Assembly (NCBI RefSeq): GCF_038181555.1
Contig: NZ_JBBWUA010000018.1
Location: 1 to 64,000, forward strand
DNA: 64,000 bases
Source of the DNA: Desulfitobacterium sp038181555
Lineage (GTDB): Bacteria > Bacillota > Desulfitobacteriia > Desulfitobacteriales > Desulfitobacteriaceae
Direction of reading: 5' to 3'
The notes below the pieces were generated by a model. It had not been told where the DNA came from and did no database searches. It saw nothing but the letters and a program-made list of their open reading frames with translations. The translations under genes and the position numbers were made by a program. Positions 32,911-41,307 of the stretch are shown one piece after another. Within the stretch, counting starts at the first letter, position 1; each line of letters begins with the position of its first letter.

Positions 32911-34152
32911 TCAGGCCTGCGTGAGTTTCTTGGCATTATTGAAAGCCAGAAGTATTAAAACAGCGGTGAGTGCAAGAATGCTTAGGGTGACAATGAAGGT
33001 CGTCGCAAAACTTCCGGTTAACTCTGCAATAAAGCCGATGATGGGCATTCCAAAAGCACCGATCAAAGATTGCCCAATGGAGAGGTTGGCAAAGAGAACA
33101 GGGTAATCTTTGGCACCGTAGGCACCCCTAACCAGCAACGGAGAAACGACAGCAGTCATGGACAGGGAGAATCCATAGAAAAATGAAGCGGCGAGAATTA
33201 CAGTTGTATTGCCTTTAGCCAATAGCAAGAGAATAAAGCTGACTGCGACGATGCTCAACCCAAAAAGACTTGTTTTGAGGGCCCCAAACTTATCATTGAT
33301 AACCCCAAGGCTTAATTTGCCAACAATATTTCCGATCATGGCCATTGAAGCCATGGTTGCTCCGATTGTAGCTGCAAAACCGATTGATTTAGCATAGGTA
33401 GGAAGTAATTGTGAGAAACCTGCTGAAAAGGCAATTAATCCAAACACACAGAATAAAAGGATGAAAGATAAGGAACGCATGGCTACATTGGCGGGCACAC
33501 CTGTTGCAGCCGATGCTGCCTGTGCGGCAGAGGCGGCGGCGTTTTCCTCATAGCCAAAAGGTTTCAGCCCCATATCGGCCGGCTTAAATCTCAAGACAAA
33601 CAAAGTGAAGGGCAGAACAAGAATTGCTGTCACACCTGCAGCAAGCAAATAAGCTGCCCTCCAGCCGTTGGCTTGGATGAAACCGGCGATAATCGGATTC
33701 ATAATAGCGGCGGAAATTCCGGAAAAGGCCATAGCGATACCAACCGCAAGACCGGTTTTCTTGGCGAACCATTGGGATAAGATGACCGGAGCTGGGATCA
33801 AGAAACAGAAGGCACCGGCGATACCAAGCACAGCTCCGGAGATATACCAGCCCCAGACTGATTGGTACTGTGACATAGCGGCGATAGCTAAAATAACCGC
33901 ACTATAGCAACCTGTCAATAATAAGCGTAGGTTTACTTTAGGCAGTAATTTACCGACAAAAGGTGCAGTAAAAGCCATGCATAAGCCTTGTACAGTGAAG
34001 TAGAGGGATAGTGTACTGACACTGATATTTAATTCCTTAGTAACAGAGACAAACCACTGTCCACCGGTGTTTAGCAGTATTCCCATACCAGCTGTTAGGG
34101 CGCAGCAGCCAGCCAAAATAAACCATGCATAATGGAGTTTTTTCTCGCTCAC
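32911..34152 (-). CDS. MFS transporter, OFA (oxalate/formate antiporter-like) type
   Basis: A 413-residue transporter with 12 hydrophobic helices and the OFA-type start (HYAWFILAGCCALTAGMGILLNTGGQWFVSVTKELNISVSTLSLYFTVQG). The loop after helix 4-5 has SQWFAKKTGLAVGIAMAFSG, and a Gly/Ala-rich cytoplasmic loop (ENAAASAAQAASAAT) separates the two halves. OFA transporters exchange small carboxylates. Lying between the two sigma-54 activators and near the caiA-fix cluster, it is the best candidate to import the substrate, replacing the CaiT antiporter of enterobacteria. Confidence 0.85.
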   Translation of the reverse strand: MSEKKLHYAWFILAGCCALTAGMGILLNTGGQWFVSVTKELNISVSTLSLYFTVQGLCMAFTAPFVGKLLPKVNLRLLLTGCYSAVILAIAAMSQYQSVWGWYISGAVLGIAGAFCFLIPAPVILSQWFAKKTGLAVGIAMAFSGISAAIMNPIIAGFIQANGWRAAYLLAAGVTAILVLPFTLFVLRFKPADMGLKPFGYEENAAASAAQAASAATGVPANVAMRSLSFILLFCVFGLIAFSAGFSQLLPTYAKSIGFAATIGATMASMAMIGNIVGKLSLGVINDKFGALKTSLFGLSIVAVSFILLLLAKGNTTVILAASFFYGFSLSMTAVVSPLLVRGAYGAKDYPVLFANLSIGQSLIGAFGMPIIGFIAELTGSFATTFIVTLSILALTAVLILLAFNNAKKLTQA

Positions 34153-34333
34153 AACATTACCTCCTAAGAGTTCTATTTAATTCTATTGATATTTTTTAGT
34201 TGGACAAATACGCACATTCACATGTGATGTTTGCTTTAGTGCTATTCCTCCTCTCTGAACGGATTTACTGTTCACTCTTCACCTCCTCAGGTCTATTTGA
34301 TGCAAGATTCATGCCATCAACTTAAAAGCATAA

Positions 34334-34385
34334 AAGCACAAGACATGCAGCGATTCCAGCGCTGCATGTCTTGTGCTTAGTTTTT
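34334..34385. terminator. 19-bp perfect hairpin terminator
   Basis: 34334-34352 is the exact complement of 34360-34378 (arm beginning AAGCACAAGACATGCAGCG), followed on the plus strand by AGTTTTT. It separates the activator B gene from the MFS gene. Confidence 0.8.
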
Positions 34386-34400
34386 AAGTGATATCTGTCC

Positions 34401-36419
34401 TTATGGTTTTAATGAAGATTCCATTTCATCAAGTTTTCGATAAAGGGTGGTTCGGGAAATCCCCAGATCCTTTGCTACCCTTGATTTATTCCCGGCATAC
34501 CGATTCATAAGCTCGAGTATCTTATTCTTTTCATTGACCTTTTCCGTAAACTCCTGCAATATCTTGTCCTTGTAAACTTCTGAGGGAGCGTTGTCTGAGA
34601 CTAAAGAAGAAAAGTTTTTGCTCATGATTTCCTTGGGGATATTTTCGATAACAAGTTCATTAGTGCGGCAGATATTCATGCTTCTTTCGATAACATTCCT
34701 AAGCTCACGAACATTTCCAGGCCAAGGATAGTTCTGAAGGAGTTCCATAACCTCCGGCGTTACATTAGCGATGTTTTTATGAAGAATTACATTAAATTGG
34801 GCGACAAAATGCTCGACAAGCAAAGGAATATCTTCCGGCCGCTGTCTGAGTGGAGGAATATCGATTTTTATCACGTTGAGCCGATAGTAGAGATCCAGCC
34901 TGAATTCCTTGGCCTTAATAGATTCCAAGAGGTTTTTGTTTGTGGCGGTGATGACCTTAACATCCACTGGGATAGGTTTGCTTCCCCCAACCCTAGTTAT
35001 CATTCTTTCTTCCAATACTCTTAATAATACTGACTGCATCTCCAGAGGCATCTCCCCGATTTCATCAAGGAAAATAGTGCCTTTATCGGCAAGTTCAAAT
35101 TTCCCGGGTGCTCCGGATTTACGGGCACCAGTAAATGCCCCCTCCACGTAGCCAAATAATTCACTGGCAATCAGCTCTCTGGGGATGGCTGCGCAATTTA
35201 TAGAGACAAAAGGTCCCTTGCGGCGTTTGCTTGCGTTATGGATGGACTGGGCAAATAACTCCTTTCCTGTTCCGCTTTCACCAGTTATCAAGACATTGCT
35301 GATGCTTTGAGCGGCATCCTCCGAAATAGATTTCGCAGCGGTAAAAGCAGAACTAGAGCCGATCAAGTCCGCGAAAGTAAAGTAAGCGCTGGAATGGGTA
35401 ACCTGATTGATCATTTTGTGAACACTACGGGAGTCTTCGATACTAATGGCGATGCCAACAATCCTGTCGTCTTTATAAATGGGGAGGCTGTCAGCAAAAA
35501 AGGCTTTGTGCATTGAGCCCTGGGAAGTAATTTCGATTTCCTGCAGCTGACTCGGCTTGCCTGTGGCAAGCGTTTGCTGGAATACCTTCAGGAGTTCAGG
35601 AAAAACCTGATCTAAAGATTTGCGGTGCATACTTCTTTCATCTAAAGCAAAGGCGTTGACAAGCCATTGATTTGTGCGAAGAATGATGCCACGCTCATCC
35701 ACAAGGATGAGACCTTTGTTTCGTTGATCAACACTTAGGCTAAGCAATTCATTAGTAATTCCTAATTCTAACTCCCGAAGCTTTAAATTAACTTGGCTTA
35801 CGGCGGATATTGAGTAATATTTCAGGATCTCAAATTGAAAAGGAGTAAAGTTATCCAGCTTGCAAACGAGAAGTCCTATGCATAGGAAATTACCCTTATC
35901 ATCATAATTGCAAAAGGCAGTACTGAAATAATCCTGGAGGGCGTCAATATAGTGCTCGGCACCTATGACAAAACTTTGTTTGCCAGTGGATTTGGCGAGA
36001 GAACCGGCATTTGTTCCTATGTTGCTTTCATACAGATTGCACCCGATGCAAAGGTTGATCGCATTAAGTTGTCTTAATAGAGCCTCGTTTCCTCTTTGGA
36101 TAACAATCGTTAAATTATCATCGGTAATAAAGTAAGCTGACTGAGTCGAGCTGATCAATTTATAAAAGTCAAAAACATTATCATGGGCCAAGTCACGTTG
36201 ATAGATCCAATCTTCTGTAACTGCTTGGGTAGCGACTTCTTCAGGAATGGGGAGTGGTAAAGCGGCCATTCTGGGGTCAATTTTGGCTGCTTTGGAGCGT
36301 TGCCAAGATTCAAGAATTTCTGAACGAACACTATTTTCAGCTATACGTCCTTTATAAATAAACGCTTCGCGGTTACGGACCGTCAAGTCATGATTATACG
36401 AAAAATCCATGTTAATCAC
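34401..36419 (-). CDS. Sigma-54-dependent activator, GAF/PAS-AAA-Fis (copy B)
   Basis: A 672-residue paralogue of copy A with the same order of domains: GAF-like sensor (1-220), PAS (~235-330), AAA+ (Walker A GESGTGKELFAQS ~378, GAFTGARKSGAPGKFELADK ~428, SWPGNVRELRN-type motif PWPGNVRELRN), Fis helix-turn-helix (NKSRVAKDLGISRTTLYRKL). It is transcribed divergently from caiA, the classical place for the regulator of that operon, and so is the likelier activator of the sigma-54 promoter at 36712. The sensor half differs more from copy A than the AAA+ half, which would fit different inducers. Confidence 0.92.
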   Translation of the reverse strand: MINMDFSYNHDLTVRNREAFIYKGRIAENSVRSEILESWQRSKAAKIDPRMAALPLPIPEEVATQAVTEDWIYQRDLAHDNVFDFYKLISSTQSAYFITDDNLTIVIQRGNEALLRQLNAINLCIGCNLYESNIGTNAGSLAKSTGKQSFVIGAEHYIDALQDYFSTAFCNYDDKGNFLCIGLLVCKLDNFTPFQFEILKYYSISAVSQVNLKLRELELGITNELLSLSVDQRNKGLILVDERGIILRTNQWLVNAFALDERSMHRKSLDQVFPELLKVFQQTLATGKPSQLQEIEITSQGSMHKAFFADSLPIYKDDRIVGIAISIEDSRSVHKMINQVTHSSAYFTFADLIGSSSAFTAAKSISEDAAQSISNVLITGESGTGKELFAQSIHNASKRRKGPFVSINCAAIPRELIASELFGYVEGAFTGARKSGAPGKFELADKGTIFLDEIGEMPLEMQSVLLRVLEERMITRVGGSKPIPVDVKVITATNKNLLESIKAKEFRLDLYYRLNVIKIDIPPLRQRPEDIPLLVEHFVAQFNVILHKNIANVTPEVMELLQNYPWPGNVRELRNVIERSMNICRTNELVIENIPKEIMSKNFSSLVSDNAPSEVYKDKILQEFTEKVNEKNKILELMNRYAGNKSRVAKDLGISRTTLYRKLDEMESSLKP

Positions 36420-36711
36420 TCCTCATTGTCTACTCCACCATGTTAACAGATGTACCAGCCTGTCTTTAGTATATTTGTATTTGTAAAAATACTCAAGACA
36501 CGATTAAAGAAAGTGAACACAAGTGTACTATTTGCGAAATCTGTAACACGAAAGTGGACAATTATAAATAATAGTTTTTAGGATTTTCTAAGAACAGCTG
36601 TCCAATAAATAGTGCAATATATTACAAATGTGTAACGATAAAAGTTGCAAATAGAACATTCAGTAACACAACGAAAATACATAAAAGATGTTGAATTTAG
36701 CACTTTCCTTA
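36420..36711. promoter_or_regulatory. Divergent regulatory region with repeated TGTAAC-type sites
   Basis: This stretch between activator B and caiA has no gene. It contains several copies of a TGTGTAAC-like motif in both orientations (near 36520-36530, 36541-36549, 36635-36642 and 36660-36668). A matching pair, GTGTAACC and GGTTACAC, lies upstream of the second sigma-54 promoter at 43866-43893. These are good candidates for the upstream activating sites bound by one of the Fis-type activators. Confidence 0.5.
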
Positions 36712-36728
36712 TTGGCATGCAATTTGCA
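36712..36728 (+). promoter_or_regulatory. Sigma-54 promoter of caiA operon
   Basis: TTGGCATGCAATTTGCA matches the sigma-54 consensus, with GG (36714-36715) and GC (36726-36727) exactly 12 nt apart. Transcription would begin near 36739, 86 nt before the caiA start. Confidence 0.85.
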
Positions 36729-36824
36729 ATTAAGATGGGTGAGTGGCGAAACCAGAATTTAAGGGTTGCCAAGTCAAAACATTGTGGGTACAATCTCAAA
36801 AAATTACGAAACGGAGGACGGACA

Positions 36825-37976
36825 ATGGATTTCAAAAAAACGGAAGAGCAGGAACTGCTCCTGGAGGGACTCAGCGAATTAATAGCGCGGGAGTGCCCGG
36901 AAGATTATGTAAAAGAATGCTATGAAAAGCATGAACTCCCGACAAAATTCAATAAAGCCTTGATTGACAATGGCTTTGGTTTACTCGGTATCCCGGAAGA
37001 ATACGGCGGTACACCCTGTGATGTATTGACATTAATGTTGGTTGCGGAGGAAACGGCTCGTCTCACAGGTGCGCCCTTTGGTGTAGGCGGAAATGCTCTG
37101 CAAGTGGATGATATGCTGGCCTTTGGCAACGATGAACAGAAGAAAATTACCATGGACTACTTGATGCAAGGGAGAATGGCCTTCTGCTTGGGCATCTCCG
37201 AACCCCAGGCCGGTTCCGACAACAATGCCATCGCCACCACAGCAACTCGCCGGGACGGTAAGGTTTATATCAATGGCCACAAGACCTGGATTACTGATGC
37301 CACCCGGTCCCCTTATATGCTCTGTGTAACCCGCGATTTTGACAGCCCCAAACCCCCTGCCCAAGCCATGTCCATGTGGTGGTTACCAACGGATGCTCCG
37401 GGGGTTAAGATGGAACCCCTCCATAAAGTCGGCCATGTAACCAGCAGTTTAAGTGAAGTCTATTTGGAAGATGTTGAATTAGAAGAGAAAGATCTCGTCG
37501 GGAGAGAAGGCAATGGATTCTTCCAGTTGATGAAGAACTTTGAGATCGAGCGTATTTTGATGGCAGCAATGTCACTTGGCCTGGCTGAAGCAGGCCTGGA
37601 GGACGCTGCCAAATATGCCAATCAGCGGGTTCAATTCGGACAAAAAATCGGCAACTTCCAACAGATTCAAGAAAAATTATCTTTCATGGAAATCAAAGTT
37701 CAAAACATGAAGAATTATGTATATAAAACTGCTTGGGAAAAGGATAACGGCCTGGATGTTCAACTTTCTTCTTCCCTAGCTAAACTCTACTGCGCTCAGG
37801 CAGGCTTTGAAGTCTTAGATGACGCTATGCAAATCATGGGCGGACTGGGTTACATGGAAGATTGCCGAATCGCTAGAATGTGGAAAGATTCTCGTATGCA
37901 CCGCATTGGTGGTGGAACAGACCAAATTATGGTTCATATTGCCGGGAGACAAATTCTGAAAAAATATAGTAAATAA
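36825..37976 (+). CDS. caiA: Acyl-CoA dehydrogenase family, crotonobetainyl-CoA reductase-like
   Basis: A 383-residue acyl-CoA dehydrogenase fold protein closely resembling CaiA, which reduces crotonobetainyl-CoA to butyrobetainyl-CoA with electrons from the Fix ETF. Landmarks: FCLGISEPQAGSDNNAIATT (FAD/substrate region), KTWITDATRSPYMLCV, and the C-terminal QIMGGLGYMEDCRIARMWKDSRMHRIGGGTDQI. ATG 36825 has GGAGG 7 nt upstream; a longer in-frame reading from 36645 would run through the sigma-54 promoter and is rejected. It is the first gene of the cluster, 18 nt before caiB. The natural substrate could be another enoyl-CoA. Confidence 0.88.
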   Translation: MDFKKTEEQELLLEGLSELIARECPEDYVKECYEKHELPTKFNKALIDNGFGLLGIPEEYGGTPCDVLTLMLVAEETARLTGAPFGVGGNALQVDDMLAFGNDEQKKITMDYLMQGRMAFCLGISEPQAGSDNNAIATTATRRDGKVYINGHKTWITDATRSPYMLCVTRDFDSPKPPAQAMSMWWLPTDAPGVKMEPLHKVGHVTSSLSEVYLEDVELEEKDLVGREGNGFFQLMKNFEIERILMAAMSLGLAEAGLEDAAKYANQRVQFGQKIGNFQQIQEKLSFMEIKVQNMKNYVYKTAWEKDNGLDVQLSSSLAKLYCAQAGFEVLDDAMQIMGGLGYMEDCRIARMWKDSRMHRIGGGTDQIMVHIAGRQILKKYSK

Positions 37977-37994
37977 CCGAGAGGAGCAAGGAAA

Positions 37995-39215
37995 ATGGCG
38001 AGAAAAGCAGATGTTCCCCAATTTGGACCCCTTGCGGGAGTAAAGGTTGTTCATTCCTCTTTATCTGTGGCAGGTCCTTTTGCGGCCGAGATGTTCGCTG
38101 AATATGGCGCAGATGTCATTTGGATTGAAAATCCTATGGGACCGGATATCTCCCGGGGCGGAACCGCAACAACCATAAAACAGGACCGCCGCAACCAAAG
38201 AAATATTGCTCTCAGCATTCCTACCCCTGAAGGCCGGGAAGTATTTTTGAAGCTTATTAAGGATGCCGATATCTTTATCGAAGCCTCTAAAGGTGGACAA
38301 TATGAAAAATGGGGCCTTAATGATGAAGTGATGTGGGAAGTCAATCCCAAGCTAGTCATCGTTCACATTTCCGGATTTGGTCAAACAGGGTTGCCGGAAT
38401 ATGTTTCCCGTGCCTCCTATGATCCCATTGCCCAAGCCGCTAGCGGCTATATGAAATTGAATGGTTATCCGGACCGCCCTCCGATTCCTGCCTTCCCAGT
38501 AGCTGCTGATTATTTTACGGCGCTTTTTGCGACGACAGCAGCTCTGTCTGCAATGCATCGAGCAAACTTAACCGGTCAAGGGGAAAGCATTGATGTTGCC
38601 CAGTATGAGGTTATGCTGCGGGTTTCCTCCTTGAATCCAATGGAATACCTCCTTTATGGCAAAGAACCCAAACCTGAAGGCAATCATAGTCAGTACTGCG
38701 CAGGATATGGTAGCTTCCCCTGCAAAGATGGTAACGAAATCTATACCTTGTTCCTGGGTCCCGGCGTTTTGAAGAATGCCTTGCCGCTTATCGGACTGGA
38801 ATATGGTTCGGAAATGTTCCCCAAAGGAAGTCCCATGGCCTGGATGGGTACCCCAGCTGCCGATTTGCTCGAAGAAAAGCTTAAAGAATTCTGTGCCAAT
38901 CATACCGCTCTGGAAGTAAGTGATATTTTCAATAAGCATTCTGTTCCCTGCAGCGCCATTTATGATTATGAGATGGCAGCCAACGATCCCCATTATCAGG
39001 CTCGTGAGGCATTTACTGAATGGGAGGATATCGACGGCAAGACCGTTAAAGGAGTCAATATTGCCCCTAAATTTAAGAATAGCGAAACAAAGATTTGGCG
39101 CGGTGGCCCTAACATGGGACAAGATTCGGTTGACATTCTAAAAGATCTTGGCTATGGAGATGAGGATATCCAAAAGTTGGCCGAAGCTAAGTCCGTTTTT
39201 CTAGGTAAGCAGTAA
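37995..39215 (+). CDS. caiB: CoA transferase, CaiB family
   Basis: A 406-residue class III CoA-transferase. It matches CaiB closely: FGPLAGVKVVHSSLSVAGPFAAEMFAEYGADVIWIE, VIVHISGFGQTGLPEY, the catalytic Asp172 in AADYFTALFATTAAL, and the C-terminal KGVNIAPKFKN..IWRGGPNMGQD. The enzyme moves CoA between product and substrate (gamma-butyrobetainyl-CoA and carnitine/crotonobetaine in E. coli), so each cycle needs no new ATP. The ribosome site GAGAGGAG precedes it. A strong stem-loop separates it from fixA. Confidence 0.9.
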   Translation: MARKADVPQFGPLAGVKVVHSSLSVAGPFAAEMFAEYGADVIWIENPMGPDISRGGTATTIKQDRRNQRNIALSIPTPEGREVFLKLIKDADIFIEASKGGQYEKWGLNDEVMWEVNPKLVIVHISGFGQTGLPEYVSRASYDPIAQAASGYMKLNGYPDRPPIPAFPVAADYFTALFATTAALSAMHRANLTGQGESIDVAQYEVMLRVSSLNPMEYLLYGKEPKPEGNHSQYCAGYGSFPCKDGNEIYTLFLGPGVLKNALPLIGLEYGSEMFPKGSPMAWMGTPAADLLEEKLKEFCANHTALEVSDIFNKHSVPCSAIYDYEMAANDPHYQAREAFTEWEDIDGKTVKGVNIAPKFKNSETKIWRGGPNMGQDSVDILKDLGYGDEDIQKLAEAKSVFLGKQ

Positions 39216-39286
39216 GTATTATTTCTGAGACGACAGTCCCCTTACCGCGGCCCCTAAAGGTTTGAGTAAAAAAGCTGTAACGATTC

Positions 39287-39328
39287 ACTAGGTTAACAGG
39301 TTTTTCGCAACGTTCCTGTTAACCTAGT
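39287..39328. other. 14-bp stem-loop between caiB and fixA
   Basis: ACTAGGTTAACAGG (39287-39300) pairs perfectly with CCTGTTAACCTAGT (39315-39328). No T-run follows, so it is more likely an RNA-processing or stability element, or a weak attenuator, than a full terminator. It could set different levels of CaiAB and FixAB. Confidence 0.6.
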
Positions 39329-39465
39329 TATGGTTATACTTGTCATTACTATTAATTGCCAAAAGTGAAGGGGTGGTTCAAGCAAAAAACTAGTATATTT
39401 AATTAAAATTTGTATTTTCTCTTAACTTCTTAATTAATATTACTAATATTACGAGGTGAAATAAC

Positions 39466-40233
39466 TTGAAAATAGTAGCTTGCTATAAAGTGGTGCCTGA
39501 AGAACAGGATATTGTGGTCAAAGGGGATAGAACTTTGGCCTTTGATAAAGCAGAGTGGAAGATTGGACAGTATGACCTGAATGCCATCGAAGCAGGAATG
39601 CAGCTGGCTGAGGCAGCGGGCGGAGAAGTGAGTGCCCTCAGCATTGGCGGCAAAATGGTCGATAACTCCAAACTCAAAAAAGCAGCCCTCTCCCGGGGAC
39701 CAGAACAACTTTACCTTGTGGCGGATGATGCTCTGAATGCTGCCGATTGTTATTCTACAGCTGCTACTCTAGCTGCTGCCGTGCGGAAAATCGGCGGCGT
39801 TGATCTCGTACTTTGCGGTGAAGGTTCCGGGGATATTTATGCTCAACAGGTGGGCGCAGTGCTGGGTCAGATGCTGGGCTACGCCACTTTGAACGCTGTC
39901 AGCAAAGTCACTGCTCAAGGGGACAACCTCATCGTCGAGCGGACTCTGGAAAACGAAGTAGAGGTGCTGGAAGTCGCTCCTCCCGCTGTAATTTCCGTGA
40001 CCACGGATATCAATAAACCAAGAATCCCCTCCTTAAAGGAAATCATGGCTGCTGGGAAGAAACCGGCAACCACCTGGGGAGTGGGGGATATTCAGACCGA
40101 ATTGGGCAATAAAACAGAGATTCTCAGCACCTTAGCGCCTGTGGAAGCAGACAGAAAGATGATCATCCTTGAGGGAGACAGTGACGATAAGATTGCCGAG
40201 CTGTACGAACATCTGCGCAGGGTCTTGGCATAG
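39466..40233 (+). CDS. fixA: Electron transfer flavoprotein beta subunit (FixA)
   Basis: A 255-residue ETF beta-type protein. The N-terminus MKIVACYKVVPEEQDI and the nucleotide-binding LDLVLCGEGSGDIYAQQVGAVLGQMLG-like segment (here GVDLVLCGEGSGDIYAQQVG) identify it. With FixB it forms the flavoprotein that carries electrons between FixCX and the acyl-CoA reductase; FixAB-CX complexes can bifurcate electrons. The start is a TTG with GAGGTG 7 nt upstream. It is 13 nt from fixB. Confidence 0.9.
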   Translation: MKIVACYKVVPEEQDIVVKGDRTLAFDKAEWKIGQYDLNAIEAGMQLAEAAGGEVSALSIGGKMVDNSKLKKAALSRGPEQLYLVADDALNAADCYSTAATLAAAVRKIGGVDLVLCGEGSGDIYAQQVGAVLGQMLGYATLNAVSKVTAQGDNLIVERTLENEVEVLEVAPPAVISVTTDINKPRIPSLKEIMAAGKKPATTWGVGDIQTELGNKTEILSTLAPVEADRKMIILEGDSDDKIAELYEHLRRVLA

Positions 40234-40246
40234 GAGGGCGAAATAA

Positions 40247-41173
40247 ATGAGCAAATTAGCAAATGTATGGATTATCGGCGAGGAAATCCCCGCCATTAAC
40301 GAATTGACAGCCGGCGCCAAAACCTTAGGTGGGCAGACTGCGGTAGTTTTTACCGGGGATGAGGAGCAAACAGCACAGATCTTAGGTGTTAATACCATCT
40401 ACTACTTGGGCACTTTAGCGGATAAAATCCTGGAAACCTACACTCCGTCTATCATAAAGCTGGTAATGACCGAGAAGCCGAACCTGATTCTGGTCAGTAA
40501 CACCAGAAAAGGACGTCTACTGGCCGGGACTTTAGCTGCAGCATGCGGTACCAATGTTCTCACCGATATCACAGAAGTTGTGGCAGTGGATAACGGAGTG
40601 CAGAGCCAACGCATGGTTTACGGCGGAGCTGCTTTCCGGACCGAAAAGTCAACCAATACTATCAATATCGCTTGTGTCGGGGCGGGAGTATTTGAGTGTT
40701 CAGAACTGCCAGCATCCGAAAAAGTGGTTGAGGTGGAGTTTGTCGCACCTAGTGTATCGATTAAATGCCTGAAAAAAAGAGCGAAACTCGGGGAAAAAGT
40801 TAATCTAGCAGCAGCTAAACGGGTAGTCGGGGTCGGTCGGGGCTTAAAAGCAGGGGAAGACCTCAAGATGGTGGAAGCGTTTGCGGCCGCCATTAAAGCT
40901 GAAATGGGCTGCAGTCGTCCCATTGCCGAAGAAGAAAAATGGATGGCTAAGGAACGCTATATTGGCGTATCCGGCGTCATGCTCAAACCGGAAGTCTATC
41001 TTGCCCTCGGCATCTCTGGGCAGATTCAGCATACGGTGGGTGTCAATCAGGCCAAAACCATTATTGCGGTGAACAAAGATAAGAATGCAGCTATATTCAA
41101 GCAAGCCGACTACGGCATTGTTGGGGATATGTATAAGGTCATCCCGGCTCTAACGGAAAAATTCCAGAAGTAA
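40247..41173 (+). CDS. fixB: Electron transfer flavoprotein alpha subunit (FixB)
   Basis: A 308-residue ETF alpha-type protein with the N-terminal adenine-nucleotide domain (WIIGEEIPAINELTAGAKTL) and the C-terminal FAD domain (RVVGVGRGLK, SRPIAEEEKWM, GVSGVMLKPEVYLALGISGQIQHTVGV, IIAVNKDKNAAIFKQADYGIVGD), typical of the family. It is the partner of FixA. The stop is followed by a 134-bp gap with an inverted repeat (41229-41240 with 41254-41265) before the ligase gene. Confidence 0.92.
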   Translation: MSKLANVWIIGEEIPAINELTAGAKTLGGQTAVVFTGDEEQTAQILGVNTIYYLGTLADKILETYTPSIIKLVMTEKPNLILVSNTRKGRLLAGTLAAACGTNVLTDITEVVAVDNGVQSQRMVYGGAAFRTEKSTNTINIACVGAGVFECSELPASEKVVEVEFVAPSVSIKCLKKRAKLGEKVNLAAAKRVVGVGRGLKAGEDLKMVEAFAAAIKAEMGCSRPIAEEEKWMAKERYIGVSGVMLKPEVYLALGISGQIQHTVGVNQAKTIIAVNKDKNAAIFKQADYGIVGDMYKVIPALTEKFQK

Positions 41174-41307
41174 ACTAAGCCCATAACTTCAGTTCGCTTG
41201 TAATTTAAAGCAAGGTTTTTATAAGGTGAATAAGCTGGAGCTGCAGTCTATGCCTCTGGCTTATTTGCTTAAATACTGCTGATTGCACGAAACAGGGGGA
41301 AAATGAA

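Noticed and set aside
36645..36824. 60-codon N-terminal extension of the caiA frame
   Set aside because: It would include the sigma-54 promoter; ATG 36825 has a strong ribosome site and matches the family length.
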